Positions 16,684 to 25,595 of a stretch of DNA of 56,463 nucleotides are shown here, one piece after another (the stretch's first letter is position 1; every line of letters starts with the position of its first letter). Made by a program: the position numbers and the translations under genes. Location: the NCBI GenBank assembly GCA_030039165.1, contig JASHQM010000039.1:1-56463 (forward strand), read 5' to 3'. The DNA is from Candidatus Sulfotelmatobacter sp. Lineage in GTDB: Bacteria; Acidobacteriota; Terriglobia; Terriglobales; Acidobacteriaceae. The notes beneath the pieces are model-generated. The model was not told the DNA's origin. It did no database searches and saw only the letters and a list, made by a program, of their open reading frames with translations.

Positions 16684-19600
16684 ATGCAGTCCGCTTCTCT
16701 AAAATCGCTTTTTTTGGCTACTTCTTTTTTCGCATCGCTATGCGTTTCGGGGGCCGCGGCCCAGGCTGGCGGCGATCAAATCCTGTACAGCTTCACAAAT
16801 CCGGGCGGCCAAGGCTGGTACCCTTACGCCGGACTGATCATGGACGGATCCGGCAACCTCTACGGCACAACCGACAGCGGTGGCACTAGCGATAACGGAA
16901 CTGTGTTCGAGCTGGTCAATTCTTCTGGGACCTACACTGAGAAGGTGCTGTACACCTTCACTGGCTCCGATGGGGATGGAGCGAACCCGGAAGCAGGACT
17001 AATCATGGACGCCTCGGGCAACCTTTACGGCACAACCGCTAGCGCCGGCGCTGGCGACAGCGGAACTGTATTCGAACTGGTCAATTCTTCTGGGACCTAC
17101 ACTGAGAACGTGCTGTACAGCTTCGCTGGCTATCCAAGGGACGGGGCGAACCCTGAAGCTGGCCTAATCATGGACGGATCGGGCAACCTTTACGGCACCA
17201 CTGTTGACGGCGGCCCTACCTTCAACGGAACTGTGTTCGAGCTGGTCAATTCTTCTGGGACCTACACTGAGAAGGTGCTGTACACCTTCGCTGGCTATCC
17301 GGGGGATGGAGCGACCCCTTACGCCGGATTAATCATGGACGGATCGGGCAACCTTTACGGCACCACCTCTTACGGCGGCGCTAGCAACAACGGAACTGTG
17401 TTCGAGCTGGTCAACTCTTCTGGGACCTACACTGAGAAGGTGCTGTACAGCTTTACTGGCTCCGATGGGGATGGAGCGACCCCTTACGCCGGACTAATCA
17501 TGGACGGATCGGGCAACCTTTACGGCACTACTGTTGACGGCGGGACTACCTTCAACGGAACTGTGTTCGAGCTGGTCAATTCTTCCAGGACCTACACTGA
17601 GAAGGTGCTGTACAGCTTCACTGGTTATGCAGGGGACGGGTCATCCCCCGATGCGGGTGTAATCATGGATGCCTCGGGCAACCTTTACGGCACCAGCAAT
17701 GGCGACGGGAATAATGGTGGAACCGTGTTCGAGCTGGTTAACTCCTCCGGGACCTATAGCGAGCAGGGGCTCTTCAGCTTCACAGTTTCCAGTAGTCAGG
17801 GCTGGTACCCCTACGCCGGACTAATTATGGACGGATCGGGAAACCTTTACGGCACCACTTCTAGCGGCGGCGCTAGCAACAACGGAACTGTGTTCGAGCT
17901 GGTCAATTCTTCCGGGACATATATTGAGAAGGTGCTGTACACGTTCGCTGGCTATCCGGGGGACGGGGCGGACCCTAAAGCCGGACTAATCATGGACGGA
18001 TCGGGAAACCTTTACGGCACTACTGCTGTAGGCGGCGCTGGCGACGACGGAACTGTGTTCGAGCTGGTCAATTCCTCTGGGACCTACACTGAGAAGGTGC
18101 TGTACAGCTTCACCGGCGATAGGGATGGAGCAACCCCTTACGGCGGACTAATCATGGACGGATCGGGCAACCTTTACGGCACCACCTCTTACGGCGGCAC
18201 TGCCTTCAACGGAACTGTGTTCGAGCTGGTCAATTCTTCCGGGACCTACACTGAGAAGGTGCTGTACAGCTTCACTGGCTCCGATGGGGATGGAGCGAAC
18301 CCTTACGCTGGACTAATCATGGACGGATCGGGAAACCTCTACGGCACCACCTCTAGCGGCGGCGGCTCTAACCAGGACGGAACTGTGTTCGAGCTGGTCA
18401 ATTCCTCCGGGACCTACACTGAGAAGGTGCTGTACAGCTTCACTTTCACTGAGGGGGATGGGGCGTTCCCCTACGCCGGACTAATCATGGACGGATCGGG
18501 CAACCTTTACGGTACTACCTATGACGGCGGCACTACCACCGAAGGAACTGCGTTCGAGCTGGTCAATTCTTCTGGGACCTACACTGAGAACGTACTATAC
18601 AGTTTCCCCAGCCATCCAGGAGATGGGGCGCACCCCTACGCCGGATTAATCATGGACGGATCGGGCAACCTTTACGGCACCAACTCTTACGCCGGCACTA
18701 GCGACAAAGGAACTGTGTTCGAGCTGGTCAATTCTTCCGGGACCTACACTGAGAAGGTGCTGTACAGCTTCACCGGCTATCCAGGGGACGGGGCGAACCC
18801 TGAAGCTGGCCTAATCATGGACGGATCGGGCAACCTTTATGGCACGACTATTGGAGGCGGCAATAATTGGGGAACCGTGTTCGAAGTGGCCAGCCCGTTA
18901 GCAGCAACCACCGTATCGGTTTCGTCGAACCTGAATCCTTCCACTTATGGCCAGGCAGTGACGTTCACAGCGACGATCGGCAACAGCCAGTCGGGAGACG
19001 TGAAGCGACACACGAAACGGAAAGCAGTGCGGGCGCAGGTTATCACCGGAACGGTGACCTGGAGCGCAAATACCGGCTGCGGAACGAGTCCGGTGACAGC
19101 GGGTAGTCCAGCTACAACGACATGTATGACATCGAGTCTGAATGCCGGAAGTGATACGATCACCGCAACTTACTCAGGCGACAGCAACAACGCGGGCAGC
19201 ATGGGCACGTTGAGTGGCGGGCAGGTGGTGAATCAGGCAAGCCAGACGATCAGCTGCGCGGGTATTCCCTCGAGCGCAGCCTATGGCAGCGGCTTTACCC
19301 CGTCATGCTCGGCCAGCTCGGGTCTGCCCGTCAGCTACGCGAGTTCGGGAGGATGCTCGAACACGGGAGCAAGCTACTCGATGACGAGCGGGACGACGGC
19401 GTGCTCAGTGATCGTGATGCAGGCAGGCAACGCCGACTACTCGGCAGCGCCAATGTTCAACCAATCGGTGACGGCGACAAAGATTAACCCGACGGTTTCG
19501 TTCACAGGTTTGCCATCGAACCTGCCGTATGGCAACACGTACACACTAACGGCGACGACCAGCGCCAGCACGACGGCTTCGATTTCGGACTCGACATCGG

Positions 19601-20286
19601 CGGTTTGCGCGCTATCGGGTGCGACGGTAAGCATCGTGAAGGACACGGGCACGTGCACGGTTACTGCGAATTGGGCGGCGGATTCGAACTATAATGCGGC
19701 GTCGCTGACGCAATCCGGTGCGGCAGCAAAGGGCCAGGCGGCGATCACATGGGCGGCGCCGGCTCCGATTTACTACGGAACGCCTTTAAGTGGCACGCAA
19801 CTGGATGCGACCGCCACTCCCGCGAACGTGTACACCACGCCCGTTTATTCGCCAGCGTCAGGGAAGATCGAGGCGGTGGGCAACGTTACGCTCAAGGTAA
19901 CTTTCGCGCCGCACGGCAATAGCGTCTACGCCACCACGACCGATACGGTGCCCCTGCAAGTATTACAAGCAGAGACCACAACGGCGGTCACGTCGCAGGA
20001 TCAAACGATTACGCTGAACCGAATAGGCAGCGCGAGCGCAACTGTGGACTTCAACGTAACCAGCTACAAACCAACAGGGACGGTAACACTGACCACGACG
20101 CCGCCCGGTCCAACCTGTACGGGTACGGTGGCGTCCAGTACAGGAAGCGGACACTGCAAGCTGACGTTCACGAACGCGGGTTCTTACACTATCAATGCTT
20201 CCTACGGAGGCGATGCCAACCATGCGGGCAGCGACAACTTAACACAAAGCCCAGCGATCAGCGTGACGGTCGAACCTTACCCTTAG
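16684..20286 (+). CDS. Secreted GloVer-type tandem repeat protein with Ig-like domains
   Basis: A 1200-residue exported surface protein. ATG 16684 has GGAGG directly upstream and gives a good signal peptide (SLFLATSFFASLCVSGAAAQA); an upstream in-frame ATG at 16636 lacks this. Residues about 50-735 hold 13 copies of a 55-residue repeat, GLIMDGSGNLYGTT...GTVFELVNSSGTYTEKVLYSFTG, the choice-of-anchor GloVer repeat. Each probably forms a propeller blade. The rest holds Ig-like/Big_3-type domains (TVSVSSNLNPSTYGQAVTFT, TVSFTGLPSNLPYGNTYTLT). A basic segment, KRHTKRKAVR, interrupts the first Ig-like domain. No C-terminal anchor motif is visible. It occupies the rpmH-dnaA interval. Function unknown; adhesion is a guess. 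Confidence 0.88.
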   Translation: MQSASLKSLFLATSFFASLCVSGAAAQAGGDQILYSFTNPGGQGWYPYAGLIMDGSGNLYGTTDSGGTSDNGTVFELVNSSGTYTEKVLYTFTGSDGDGANPEAGLIMDASGNLYGTTASAGAGDSGTVFELVNSSGTYTENVLYSFAGYPRDGANPEAGLIMDGSGNLYGTTVDGGPTFNGTVFELVNSSGTYTEKVLYTFAGYPGDGATPYAGLIMDGSGNLYGTTSYGGASNNGTVFELVNSSGTYTEKVLYSFTGSDGDGATPYAGLIMDGSGNLYGTTVDGGTTFNGTVFELVNSSRTYTEKVLYSFTGYAGDGSSPDAGVIMDASGNLYGTSNGDGNNGGTVFELVNSSGTYSEQGLFSFTVSSSQGWYPYAGLIMDGSGNLYGTTSSGGASNNGTVFELVNSSGTYIEKVLYTFAGYPGDGADPKAGLIMDGSGNLYGTTAVGGAGDDGTVFELVNSSGTYTEKVLYSFTGDRDGATPYGGLIMDGSGNLYGTTSYGGTAFNGTVFELVNSSGTYTEKVLYSFTGSDGDGANPYAGLIMDGSGNLYGTTSSGGGSNQDGTVFELVNSSGTYTEKVLYSFTFTEGDGAFPYAGLIMDGSGNLYGTTYDGGTTTEGTAFELVNSSGTYTENVLYSFPSHPGDGAHPYAGLIMDGSGNLYGTNSYAGTSDKGTVFELVNSSGTYTEKVLYSFTGYPGDGANPEAGLIMDGSGNLYGTTIGGGNNWGTVFEVASPLAATTVSVSSNLNPSTYGQAVTFTATIGNSQSGDVKRHTKRKAVRAQVITGTVTWSANTGCGTSPVTAGSPATTTCMTSSLNAGSDTITATYSGDSNNAGSMGTLSGGQVVNQASQTISCAGIPSSAAYGSGFTPSCSASSGLPVSYASSGGCSNTGASYSMTSGTTACSVIVMQAGNADYSAAPMFNQSVTATKINPTVSFTGLPSNLPYGNTYTLTATTSASTTASISDSTSAVCALSGATVSIVKDTGTCTVTANWAADSNYNAASLTQSGAAAKGQAAITWAAPAPIYYGTPLSGTQLDATATPANVYTTPVYSPASGKIEAVGNVTLKVTFAPHGNSVYATTTDTVPLQVLQAETTTAVTSQDQTITLNRIGSASATVDFNVTSYKPTGTVTLTTTPPGPTCTGTVASSTGSGHCKLTFTNAGSYTINASYGGDANHAGSDNLTQSPAISVTVEPYP
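16831..18888 (+). repeat. 13 tandem 165-bp coding repeats
   Basis: Repeats begin at GGACTGATCATGGACGGATC (16831) and recur about every 165 bp. The strongest DNA conservation is in GACGGATCGGGCAACCT and GAACTGTGTTCGAGCTGGTC. Most units differ by only a few codons, concentrated in the loop after LYGTT. Copy 6 (around 17658) is the most divergent. The near identity of synonymous positions points to recent duplication or gene conversion. Confidence 0.9.
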
Positions 20287-20891
20287 TGCGATGAGGACCG
20301 GACGGAATGGTGCGTGACCGCATCAGTGCTTTGTTTTTCGCCTGCCCGTGCCTGGATCGAAGATATCGAGCAGACCTACGGATTCGTCTGGTTTGCCTGC
20401 TGCGTGTAAATCAAAGCGTCATCCGGAGAGGCTTGCGTCGTTATAGCCGATTCTTTCGCCAACTCGGGCAGTGATGCTCTCCGTGATGTTTGCAGGCCCA
20501 CGACCCGCTTTGCACTCGAAATTTTCCCGCCACTCTCGTCGTCGAGCGGCGGACACGACAAAATTCCCATTGACCGCCCTGCACTGCGCCCGTTGCAGTT
20601 ATATCCTTGACACTTGACAGCCGCGCCCAATCGGGTTCTGAATGCATATTCGGAAAAATTTTCTGCGTGAAATTTTCCGTGCGGCCAAAAACTTTTGTGC
20701 TAGTATGCGGCACGGTCAGTTTTCAACAGTCTGTTTCACCATGGCAACCACACACAGCAAGGCGGGCGTGATCCACAGTAAACTCAAAGTTCTACCAGGC
20801 AGCGGTTCCATCAGCGAGTAGGAAAACGGCAACATAGACAGGCGCCCTCAAACCAGCCGCCAGGGTCGCCACGGCGGGTATTTCATAATTT
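20287..20891. other. dnaA upstream region, possible origin component
   Basis: A 605-bp non-coding gap. It holds two TTGACA hexamers (20607-20612, 20614-20619) without a good -10, an AT-rich imperfect inverted repeat CGGAAAAATTTTC/GAAATTTTCCG (20651-20679), a parS half-site-like TGTTTCAC (20732-20739), and only one near-consensus DnaA box (TGATCCACA, 20770 region). Its location next to dnaA makes it the default oriC candidate, but the box content is poor. Small - strand frames here have no family features. Confidence 0.4.
20698..20706 (+). promoter_or_regulatory. Candidate dnaA promoter (extended -10)
   Basis: TGCTAGTAT is an extended -10 (TGn plus TAGTAT). No good -35 lies 17 bp upstream. 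It directly follows the AT-rich inverted repeat at 20651-20679 and would give a leader of about 180 nt for dnaA. Confidence 0.4.
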
Positions 20892-22271
20892 ATGTCAGCA
20901 CCAGGCACAACTCTTTCCCCCAATCCGTGGACGCGCATTCTCGACGCACTGGAAAAGAAAATCAACCGCCACTCCTATGACACGTGGCTGAAGCCCACGC
21001 GCTACAGCCACTCTAGCGGCGGAGTGTTGTTCGTGCGCGTGCCCACCGCGGAGTTCCGCCACGCCGGCGATAAATATGCCGACCTGATTCAGGAGGCGAT
21101 CGACAACCTCGGCCTCGACTTTAACGATGTGAAGTTTGTCACACCCGAGGACGATCCCGCCGCCACGCCTATGCGCCACAACGGCGGCCTTTCGTCGTCG
21201 GGAGCGGCGGCGGCTCCGGGCCCGGCGCAGTCGCGGTTCGATTGGGATGGAGCTGCGCAGCTCAATCCCCGTTACACCTTCGACGCGTTCGTGATTGGCA
21301 GCGGCAATCAGTTCGCGCACGCGGCCTGCCAGGCGGTGGCCGAGCGTCCATCGAAAGCCTACAACCCGCTGTTCCTCTATGGCGGCGTAGGCATGGGCAA
21401 GACGCACCTCATGCAGGCGATCGGGCACGAGGTGAAGCGCCGCCAGCCGCAGGCCGCCATCTGCTACGTCTCCAGCGAGAAGTTCACCAACGACATGATC
21501 AACTCGCTGCGTTACGACAAGATGACCTCATTCCGCGACAAGTTCCGCAGCGTGGATGTCTTGCTGGTCGACGACATTCAATTCCTCGCCGGGAAAGAGC
21601 GCACGCAGGAAGAATTCTTCCACACCTTCAACGCTTTGCACGAAACCATGCGGCAGATCGTGATCGCCAGCGATCGCCCGCCCAAAGAGCTGGCGGAGAT
21701 CGAAGACCGGCTGCGCAACCGCTTCGAATGGGGATTGATTGCCGACATCCAGCCGCCGGATCTCGAAACCAAAGTTGCCATCCTGCAAAAGAAGGCGGAG
21801 CAGGAAAAAGTGACGCTGCCTACAGATGTGGCTTTGTATGTGGCGCAGAACATTCGCTCGAACGTGCGCGAGCTCGAAGGCGCACTGATCCGGCTCGTAG
21901 CTCACTCGTCGCTGATCGGCGCCGAGATTACTCTGCCCTACGCGCAACAGGTGCTGAAGAACTTCATCGATTCGCAGGCACGGCGCGTCACCATCGAATC
22001 GATTCAGAAAATGGTTGCCGAACAGTTTGGCCTGCGGCTGGTGGAGATTAAAGCCAAGGATAATTCGCGGGCGATCGTTTATCCGCGGCAGATTGCCATG
22101 TACCTGGCCAAGCAGATGACGGAGGCTTCGCTGCCGGAAATCGGGCGGCAGTTCGGGGGTAAGCATCACACCACGGTGCTGCACTCGGTGGAAAAAATCG
22201 AAGAGGTTCGCAAGAACGACAAAGATTTGAACAGACTGCTGAACAAGCTGACCGAGCAGTTAGGCGGATAA
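20892..22271 (+). CDS. dnaA: Chromosomal replication initiator DnaA
   Basis: DnaA binds DnaA boxes at oriC, melts the origin and recruits helicase. The 459-residue protein has all four domains. Domain I is NPWTRILDALEKKINRHSYD-like. A Gly/Ala/Pro linker covers about residues 88-118. The AAA+ core has Walker A GGVGMGKTH (164-172), Walker B LLVDDIQF, and sensor 1 VIASDRPP. The DNA-binding domain has the signature GGKHHTTVLHSVEKIE. Nothing essential is missing. No strong Shine-Dalgarno (GGCGGG at a distance). dnaN follows after 300 bp. Confidence 0.98.
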   Translation: MSAPGTTLSPNPWTRILDALEKKINRHSYDTWLKPTRYSHSSGGVLFVRVPTAEFRHAGDKYADLIQEAIDNLGLDFNDVKFVTPEDDPAATPMRHNGGLSSSGAAAAPGPAQSRFDWDGAAQLNPRYTFDAFVIGSGNQFAHAACQAVAERPSKAYNPLFLYGGVGMGKTHLMQAIGHEVKRRQPQAAICYVSSEKFTNDMINSLRYDKMTSFRDKFRSVDVLLVDDIQFLAGKERTQEEFFHTFNALHETMRQIVIASDRPPKELAEIEDRLRNRFEWGLIADIQPPDLETKVAILQKKAEQEKVTLPTDVALYVAQNIRSNVRELEGALIRLVAHSSLIGAEITLPYAQQVLKNFIDSQARRVTIESIQKMVAEQFGLRLVEIKAKDNSRAIVYPRQIAMYLAKQMTEASLPEIGRQFGGKHHTTVLHSVEKIEEVRKNDKDLNRLLNKLTEQLGG

Positions 22272-22571
22272 TCGGCGTCCAGAAAGACGTAGCTGTTCCC
22301 TTTTCCGAATTGTTCTTTTCTGAATCTGTGAACAGGATGTGGAAGTTGTGCAACGGCCCAAACAATTTGCAAGATCATGCGCGGCTTGCATCGCGAGCGC
22401 AGGAAATGAAAATGATTTCTCACACGAAGGGTCGGGGGTAACGCGGTGAAGCGACGCAGGTTGCCAAAGATTTCCACTTCTGCGCATCGCCTGCTGTTAC
22501 GGCTGGTTTTATAGCATTTGTATTTGATATAAGGATGGTAAAAGCAGTACGCGCCACGGGGGATTAAGTTT
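22272..22571. other. dnaA-dnaN intergenic region with degenerate DnaA-box cluster
   Basis: Three 9-mers of TGTG-type lie nearly end to end: TGTGAACAG (22327), TGTGGAAGT (22338) and TGTGCAACG (22347). In reverse they read CTGTTCACA, ACTTCCACA and CGTTGCACA, one to three mismatches from TTNTNCACA. TTTCTCACA (about 22409) adds a fourth. An AT-rich stretch follows, including TATAAG (22528-22533), a possible dnaN -10. An origin in this gap is plausible but unproven. Confidence 0.35.
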
Positions 22572-23720
22572 ATGCCGGTGGAAGCCGCCGTCGCGGTGGG
22601 AACGATGGAAATCACGGTCAGCAAGGCCGAACTATTGCGTGAGTTGACGGCCACGCAGGGGGTGGTCGAGCGCAAGACCACCATTCCCATCCTCTCCAAC
22701 TATTTGTTTGAAGCAGCCGATGGCAAACTTGCGCTTACAGCCACCGACCTCGATCTCAGCCTGCGCACGTCGTGTAACGTCAAGGTCAAAAAAGAAGGCT
22801 CGTGCACGATTCCTGCGCGCAAGCTTTACGACTACGTAAGACTTTTGCCCGACGCTGATATCACGATCAAGCTGCTGGAAAACCATTGGGTCAGCATCCG
22901 CTGCGGCCGCTCGAACACGAAAATGGTTGGGATGGCAAAGTCGAATTTCCCGACATTGCCGGCATTTCCAACTTCTGGAGTGGTGAAGATTCCCGGCCAG
23001 ATATTACGCGGACTGATTGCGCGCACAGTGTTCGCGATTTCCAACGAAGAGTCGCGTTACACGCTGAACGGCGCGCTCATGCTGCTCAAGCCGGAATCGA
23101 TCACCATGGTTGCCACCGACGGCCATCGCCTCGCTCACTGTGAGCGCAGTGGCGAAAAGTTTGAAGGCGTTTCGGGCGAGATGAAGACGCTGGTGCCGAA
23201 GAAGGCGATGGATGAATTGAAGATTCTGCTCGACTCCACCGACTCTGAAACCGTCGAGTTCGCCAAGGACGAATCGACGTTGTTTTTCCGCATCGGCTCA
23301 CGCCTGCTCACGTCGCGCCAGCTCACCGGCCAGTTCCCCAACTTTGAAGCGGTGCTGCCGAAAGACAACAATAAAATCATTACCCTCAATGCCGACGAGC
23401 TGAACTCGGCGATTCAACGCGTCTCCCAGTTTGCCGATGAACGCTCGCGCGCCGTGCGGCTGAAGCTGGAAAAGGGCGAAGTGAAAATTTCGGCGTCCTC
23501 CACAGAAGCCGGGGAATCTGAGGATTCGCTCGACGCGCCCTACGACGGCGAGACGATGACGATCGGTTTCAACGCCGCATACCTGCTCGACTTCCTCAAG
23601 TCCGCCGCTTCCGGCGATGTGCGGCTCGAACTGAAGGATGCGCAGTCCGCTGGCCAGCTCCGCCCCGCCGAAGGGGATGACTACCGCTACCGGTATATCG
23701 TGATGCCGATGCGGATCTGA
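22572..23720 (+). CDS. dnaN: DNA polymerase III beta subunit (sliding clamp)
   Basis: The ring-shaped processivity clamp of the replicative polymerase. The 382-residue product has the three clamp domains, recognisable from MEITVSKAELLRELTATQGV, ERKTTIPILSNYLFEA, MVATDGHRLAHCE, and the C-terminal RYRYIVMPMRI that closes the family (VMPMR). ATG 22572 lies behind GGGGGA; MEITV at 22605 is the alternative and closer to most homologs. recF, which often follows dnaN, is absent here and mscL follows. Confidence 0.97.
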   Translation: MPVEAAVAVGTMEITVSKAELLRELTATQGVVERKTTIPILSNYLFEAADGKLALTATDLDLSLRTSCNVKVKKEGSCTIPARKLYDYVRLLPDADITIKLLENHWVSIRCGRSNTKMVGMAKSNFPTLPAFPTSGVVKIPGQILRGLIARTVFAISNEESRYTLNGALMLLKPESITMVATDGHRLAHCERSGEKFEGVSGEMKTLVPKKAMDELKILLDSTDSETVEFAKDESTLFFRIGSRLLTSRQLTGQFPNFEAVLPKDNNKIITLNADELNSAIQRVSQFADERSRAVRLKLEKGEVKISASSTEAGESEDSLDAPYDGETMTIGFNAAYLLDFLKSAASGDVRLELKDAQSAGQLRPAEGDDYRYRYIVMPMRI

Positions 23721-23858
23721 AGCTCTGTCTCAGCAACAAAACGGTTTACCCTGCGTTCCCTTGTGTCCTCCGGAGTTCTCTCGGGTGCGTTGAACTATCC
23801 CCACGCTTGACCTAACTATCCATCTGTCTTACCTTTATCGCCATCTGCGGAGGTTCCT

Positions 23859-24278
23859 ATGCTTGACGGCTTCAAGAAATTTATCCTGCGCGGCAATGTG
23901 GTCGATATGGCGGTGGGGGTGGTCATCGGCGCGGCCTTTGCCAGCGTGGTCGGCGGATTGACCTCAGCGTTTCTCAATCCGCTAATCAAGCTCGCTACCG
24001 GTGGAGGAGAGAAGTTTTCCAGCTTACAGTTCACGGTTCGCGGAGTTTCTTTTCCCCTCGACAACTTCATTAACGCGGTGATTTCGTTCGTGCTGATTGC
24101 CGCCACGGTTTATTTTTTTGTAGTGCTGCCGGTGAATGCCCTGGTCGCGCGCATGCACAAGGGCGACAAGCCACTCGATCCTACCACCAAAAAATGCCCC
24201 GAGTGCCTCAGCGAGATTCCCATCGAGGCTCGCCGCTGCGCGCACTGCACACAGCCGGTCATGGGGAAGGCGGCGTAA
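23859..24278 (+). CDS. mscL: Large-conductance mechanosensitive channel MscL with zinc-ribbon tail
   Basis: MscL opens under membrane tension and releases solutes on hypo-osmotic shock. The start MLDGFKKFILRGNVVDMAVG (family N-terminal amphipathic helix and TM1) follows GGAGG. TM2 is NAVISFVLIAATVYFFVVLPV. After the cytoplasmic helix the C-terminus carries CPEC...CAHC, a short zinc-ribbon-like motif found in MscL from several phyla. 139 residues, normal length. Co-directional with the next lipoprotein gene, 9 bp apart. Confidence 0.95.
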   Translation: MLDGFKKFILRGNVVDMAVGVVIGAAFASVVGGLTSAFLNPLIKLATGGGEKFSSLQFTVRGVSFPLDNFINAVISFVLIAATVYFFVVLPVNALVARMHKGDKPLDPTTKKCPECLSEIPIEARRCAHCTQPVMGKAA

Positions 24279-24287
24279 CATGAAAGC

Positions 24288-24938
24288 ATGAGGATTCGGG
24301 CCGCGGTATTGTGGCTGCTGCTTGCGTTGGTGGCCTGCCAACCCCTGCTTTCCCAACGCCAAGCCTCGACAGCAGCAGTTCAAAAGTCTTCAGCGAGTGG
24401 ATCCATCGACCCAGGTTCCATCAACAATGGTGTTTACCGCAATCCGTGGTTCGGATTCACCTGCAAAATTCCCAGCGGATGGGTTTTGCGAACCGAAGAG
24501 ATGAATTCTCAAGAGCCGGATGCGGGCGCCGGGACGCAATCGCCGAGAAAATCGTCCGGGCGCGTGCTGCTGGCGGCGTTCTCGCGGCCTCCGCTGGCGC
24601 ACGGCGAAGATGTGAATTCTTCGATTCTGGTCGCCGCCGAGAGCACGGCTTCATATCCGGGACTGAAAGAAGCGGCGCAATACTTTGGCCCGCTGACCGA
24701 GGTCACGAAGGCGCAGGGATTTGAAGTCGACGAAGAGCCTTATGAATTCACGGTAGGGAGCAAAGCTCTGGTGCGGGGCGATTTCGAAAAAAATGTAGGC
24801 AGCCGCGTGATGCACCAGTCCACGCTGGTCATGCTGGCGCGCGGCTACGCGGTATCATTTACCTTTATTGGCGGGACAGAAGATGAAGTGGAGGAGCTGA
24901 TCGGGGGACTGAGTTTCGTCGTGGCGAAATCGCGATAG
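24288..24938 (+). CDS. Predicted lipoprotein with PsbP/DUF1795-like domain
   Basis: A 216-residue protein with a lipoprotein signal (VLWLLLALVACQP; lipobox LVAC). The mature part starts with a Ser-rich linker and then GVYRNPWFGFTCKIPSGWVL, a pattern shared by PsbP-like and DUF1795 proteins (a strand-Trp-turn opening). Later strands such as YEFTVGSKALVRGDFEK and GYAVSFTFIGGTEDEVEEL fit the same fold. It lies 9 bp after mscL and is probably co-transcribed. Substrate unknown. Confidence 0.7.
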   Translation: MRIRAAVLWLLLALVACQPLLSQRQASTAAVQKSSASGSIDPGSINNGVYRNPWFGFTCKIPSGWVLRTEEMNSQEPDAGAGTQSPRKSSGRVLLAAFSRPPLAHGEDVNSSILVAAESTASYPGLKEAAQYFGPLTEVTKAQGFEVDEEPYEFTVGSKALVRGDFEKNVGSRVMHQSTLVMLARGYAVSFTFIGGTEDEVEELIGGLSFVVAKSR

Positions 24939-25017
24939 AATGCCGGCCGCTGGCGTCTAGTTCGGGGAGAAGAACGGTCCCATGGGATACCACGGGCTCA
25001 CAGTAGTGGGTGCACGC

Positions 25018-25061
25018 GAGATTCCTCGCCCCGCTGGTGAAGGCGCGGGGCTTCGGAATGA
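25018..25061. repeat. CTTCG/CGGAATGAC intergenic repeat, copy 3
   Basis: GAGATTCCTCG, then the stem CCCCGC...GCGGGG, then CTTCGGAATGACG. It lies in a convergent gap between the lipoprotein gene and the - strand gene ending at 25078, a position that suits a bidirectional terminator. Confidence 0.6.
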
Positions 25062-25077
25062 CGCCCAGTTATGGTTA

Positions 25078-25539
25078 TTACTCGAGCGGCTCCGGCTGCA
25101 ATCCAATGTTCTTTTCACCTGCCGCCTTCTTCTCGGCGTATTTCTTCATCCAGGCTTCCCAGCTTTTGCCGGCGGCGGTGTCGCGTCCGGTGAAGACAAG
25201 GGCGGCGATGTCGGCGTAGGAGATGGAGATCTTCTCGCTGGAATCTTTCGGGTAGAGACGAACCAGGGAATCTTTCAGCGTTGCGCCGGAGCGGCGGTCG
25301 AAGAGATAGCCTTCAATCTTTGATCCGTCTTTGCGCGTGATGGTGACGTCGCCGCGGTAGTCGAAGGCTTTTTCCAGGGCGACACGAATTTCCTCCTCGC
25401 TGGCCAGCGGAGGGATCCAGCCCTCGAGCTTCTCATGCTCGGTGCCAGGGGCGACTTCGAGGGCGTCAGGGTTTAAGGCCGCGTGGGGAATGGCCTGCGC
25501 AGCTTCGTGATCGACATGGCCTGATTCTTTGCCAGTCAT
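25078..25539 (-). CDS. Conserved hypothetical protein downstream of hpnH
   Basis: A 153-residue cytosolic protein that I do not recognise by name. The core FDYRGDVTITRKDGSKIEGY followed by LVRLYPKDSSEKISISYADI suggests an Sm/LSm-like small beta-barrel with a conserved DI(A)ALVFTGRDTAAGKSWE tail. It follows hpnH after 56 bp on the same strand, suggesting co-transcription. There is no signal peptide or membrane segment. Confidence 0.7.
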   Translation of the reverse strand: MTGKESGHVDHEAAQAIPHAALNPDALEVAPGTEHEKLEGWIPPLASEEEIRVALEKAFDYRGDVTITRKDGSKIEGYLFDRRSGATLKDSLVRLYPKDSSEKISISYADIAALVFTGRDTAAGKSWEAWMKKYAEKKAAGEKNIGLQPEPLE

Positions 25540-25595
25540 AAGTTAACCATCAAGAACTTTAGCAGGAGGCGACGAAGGGCCACGCCGAAGGCAAG

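Noticed and set aside
16831..18888. CRISPR-like regularity in this stretch
   Set aside because: The 165-bp units are coding, have no unique spacers, and translate into the GloVer repeat.
20376..20713. Two small - strand frames upstream of dnaA
   Set aside because: No family features or ribosome-binding sites, and they lie in the region expected to be regulatory.
20732..20747. Canonical parS near dnaA
   Set aside because: Only the left half (TGTTTCAC) matches; the right half does not.
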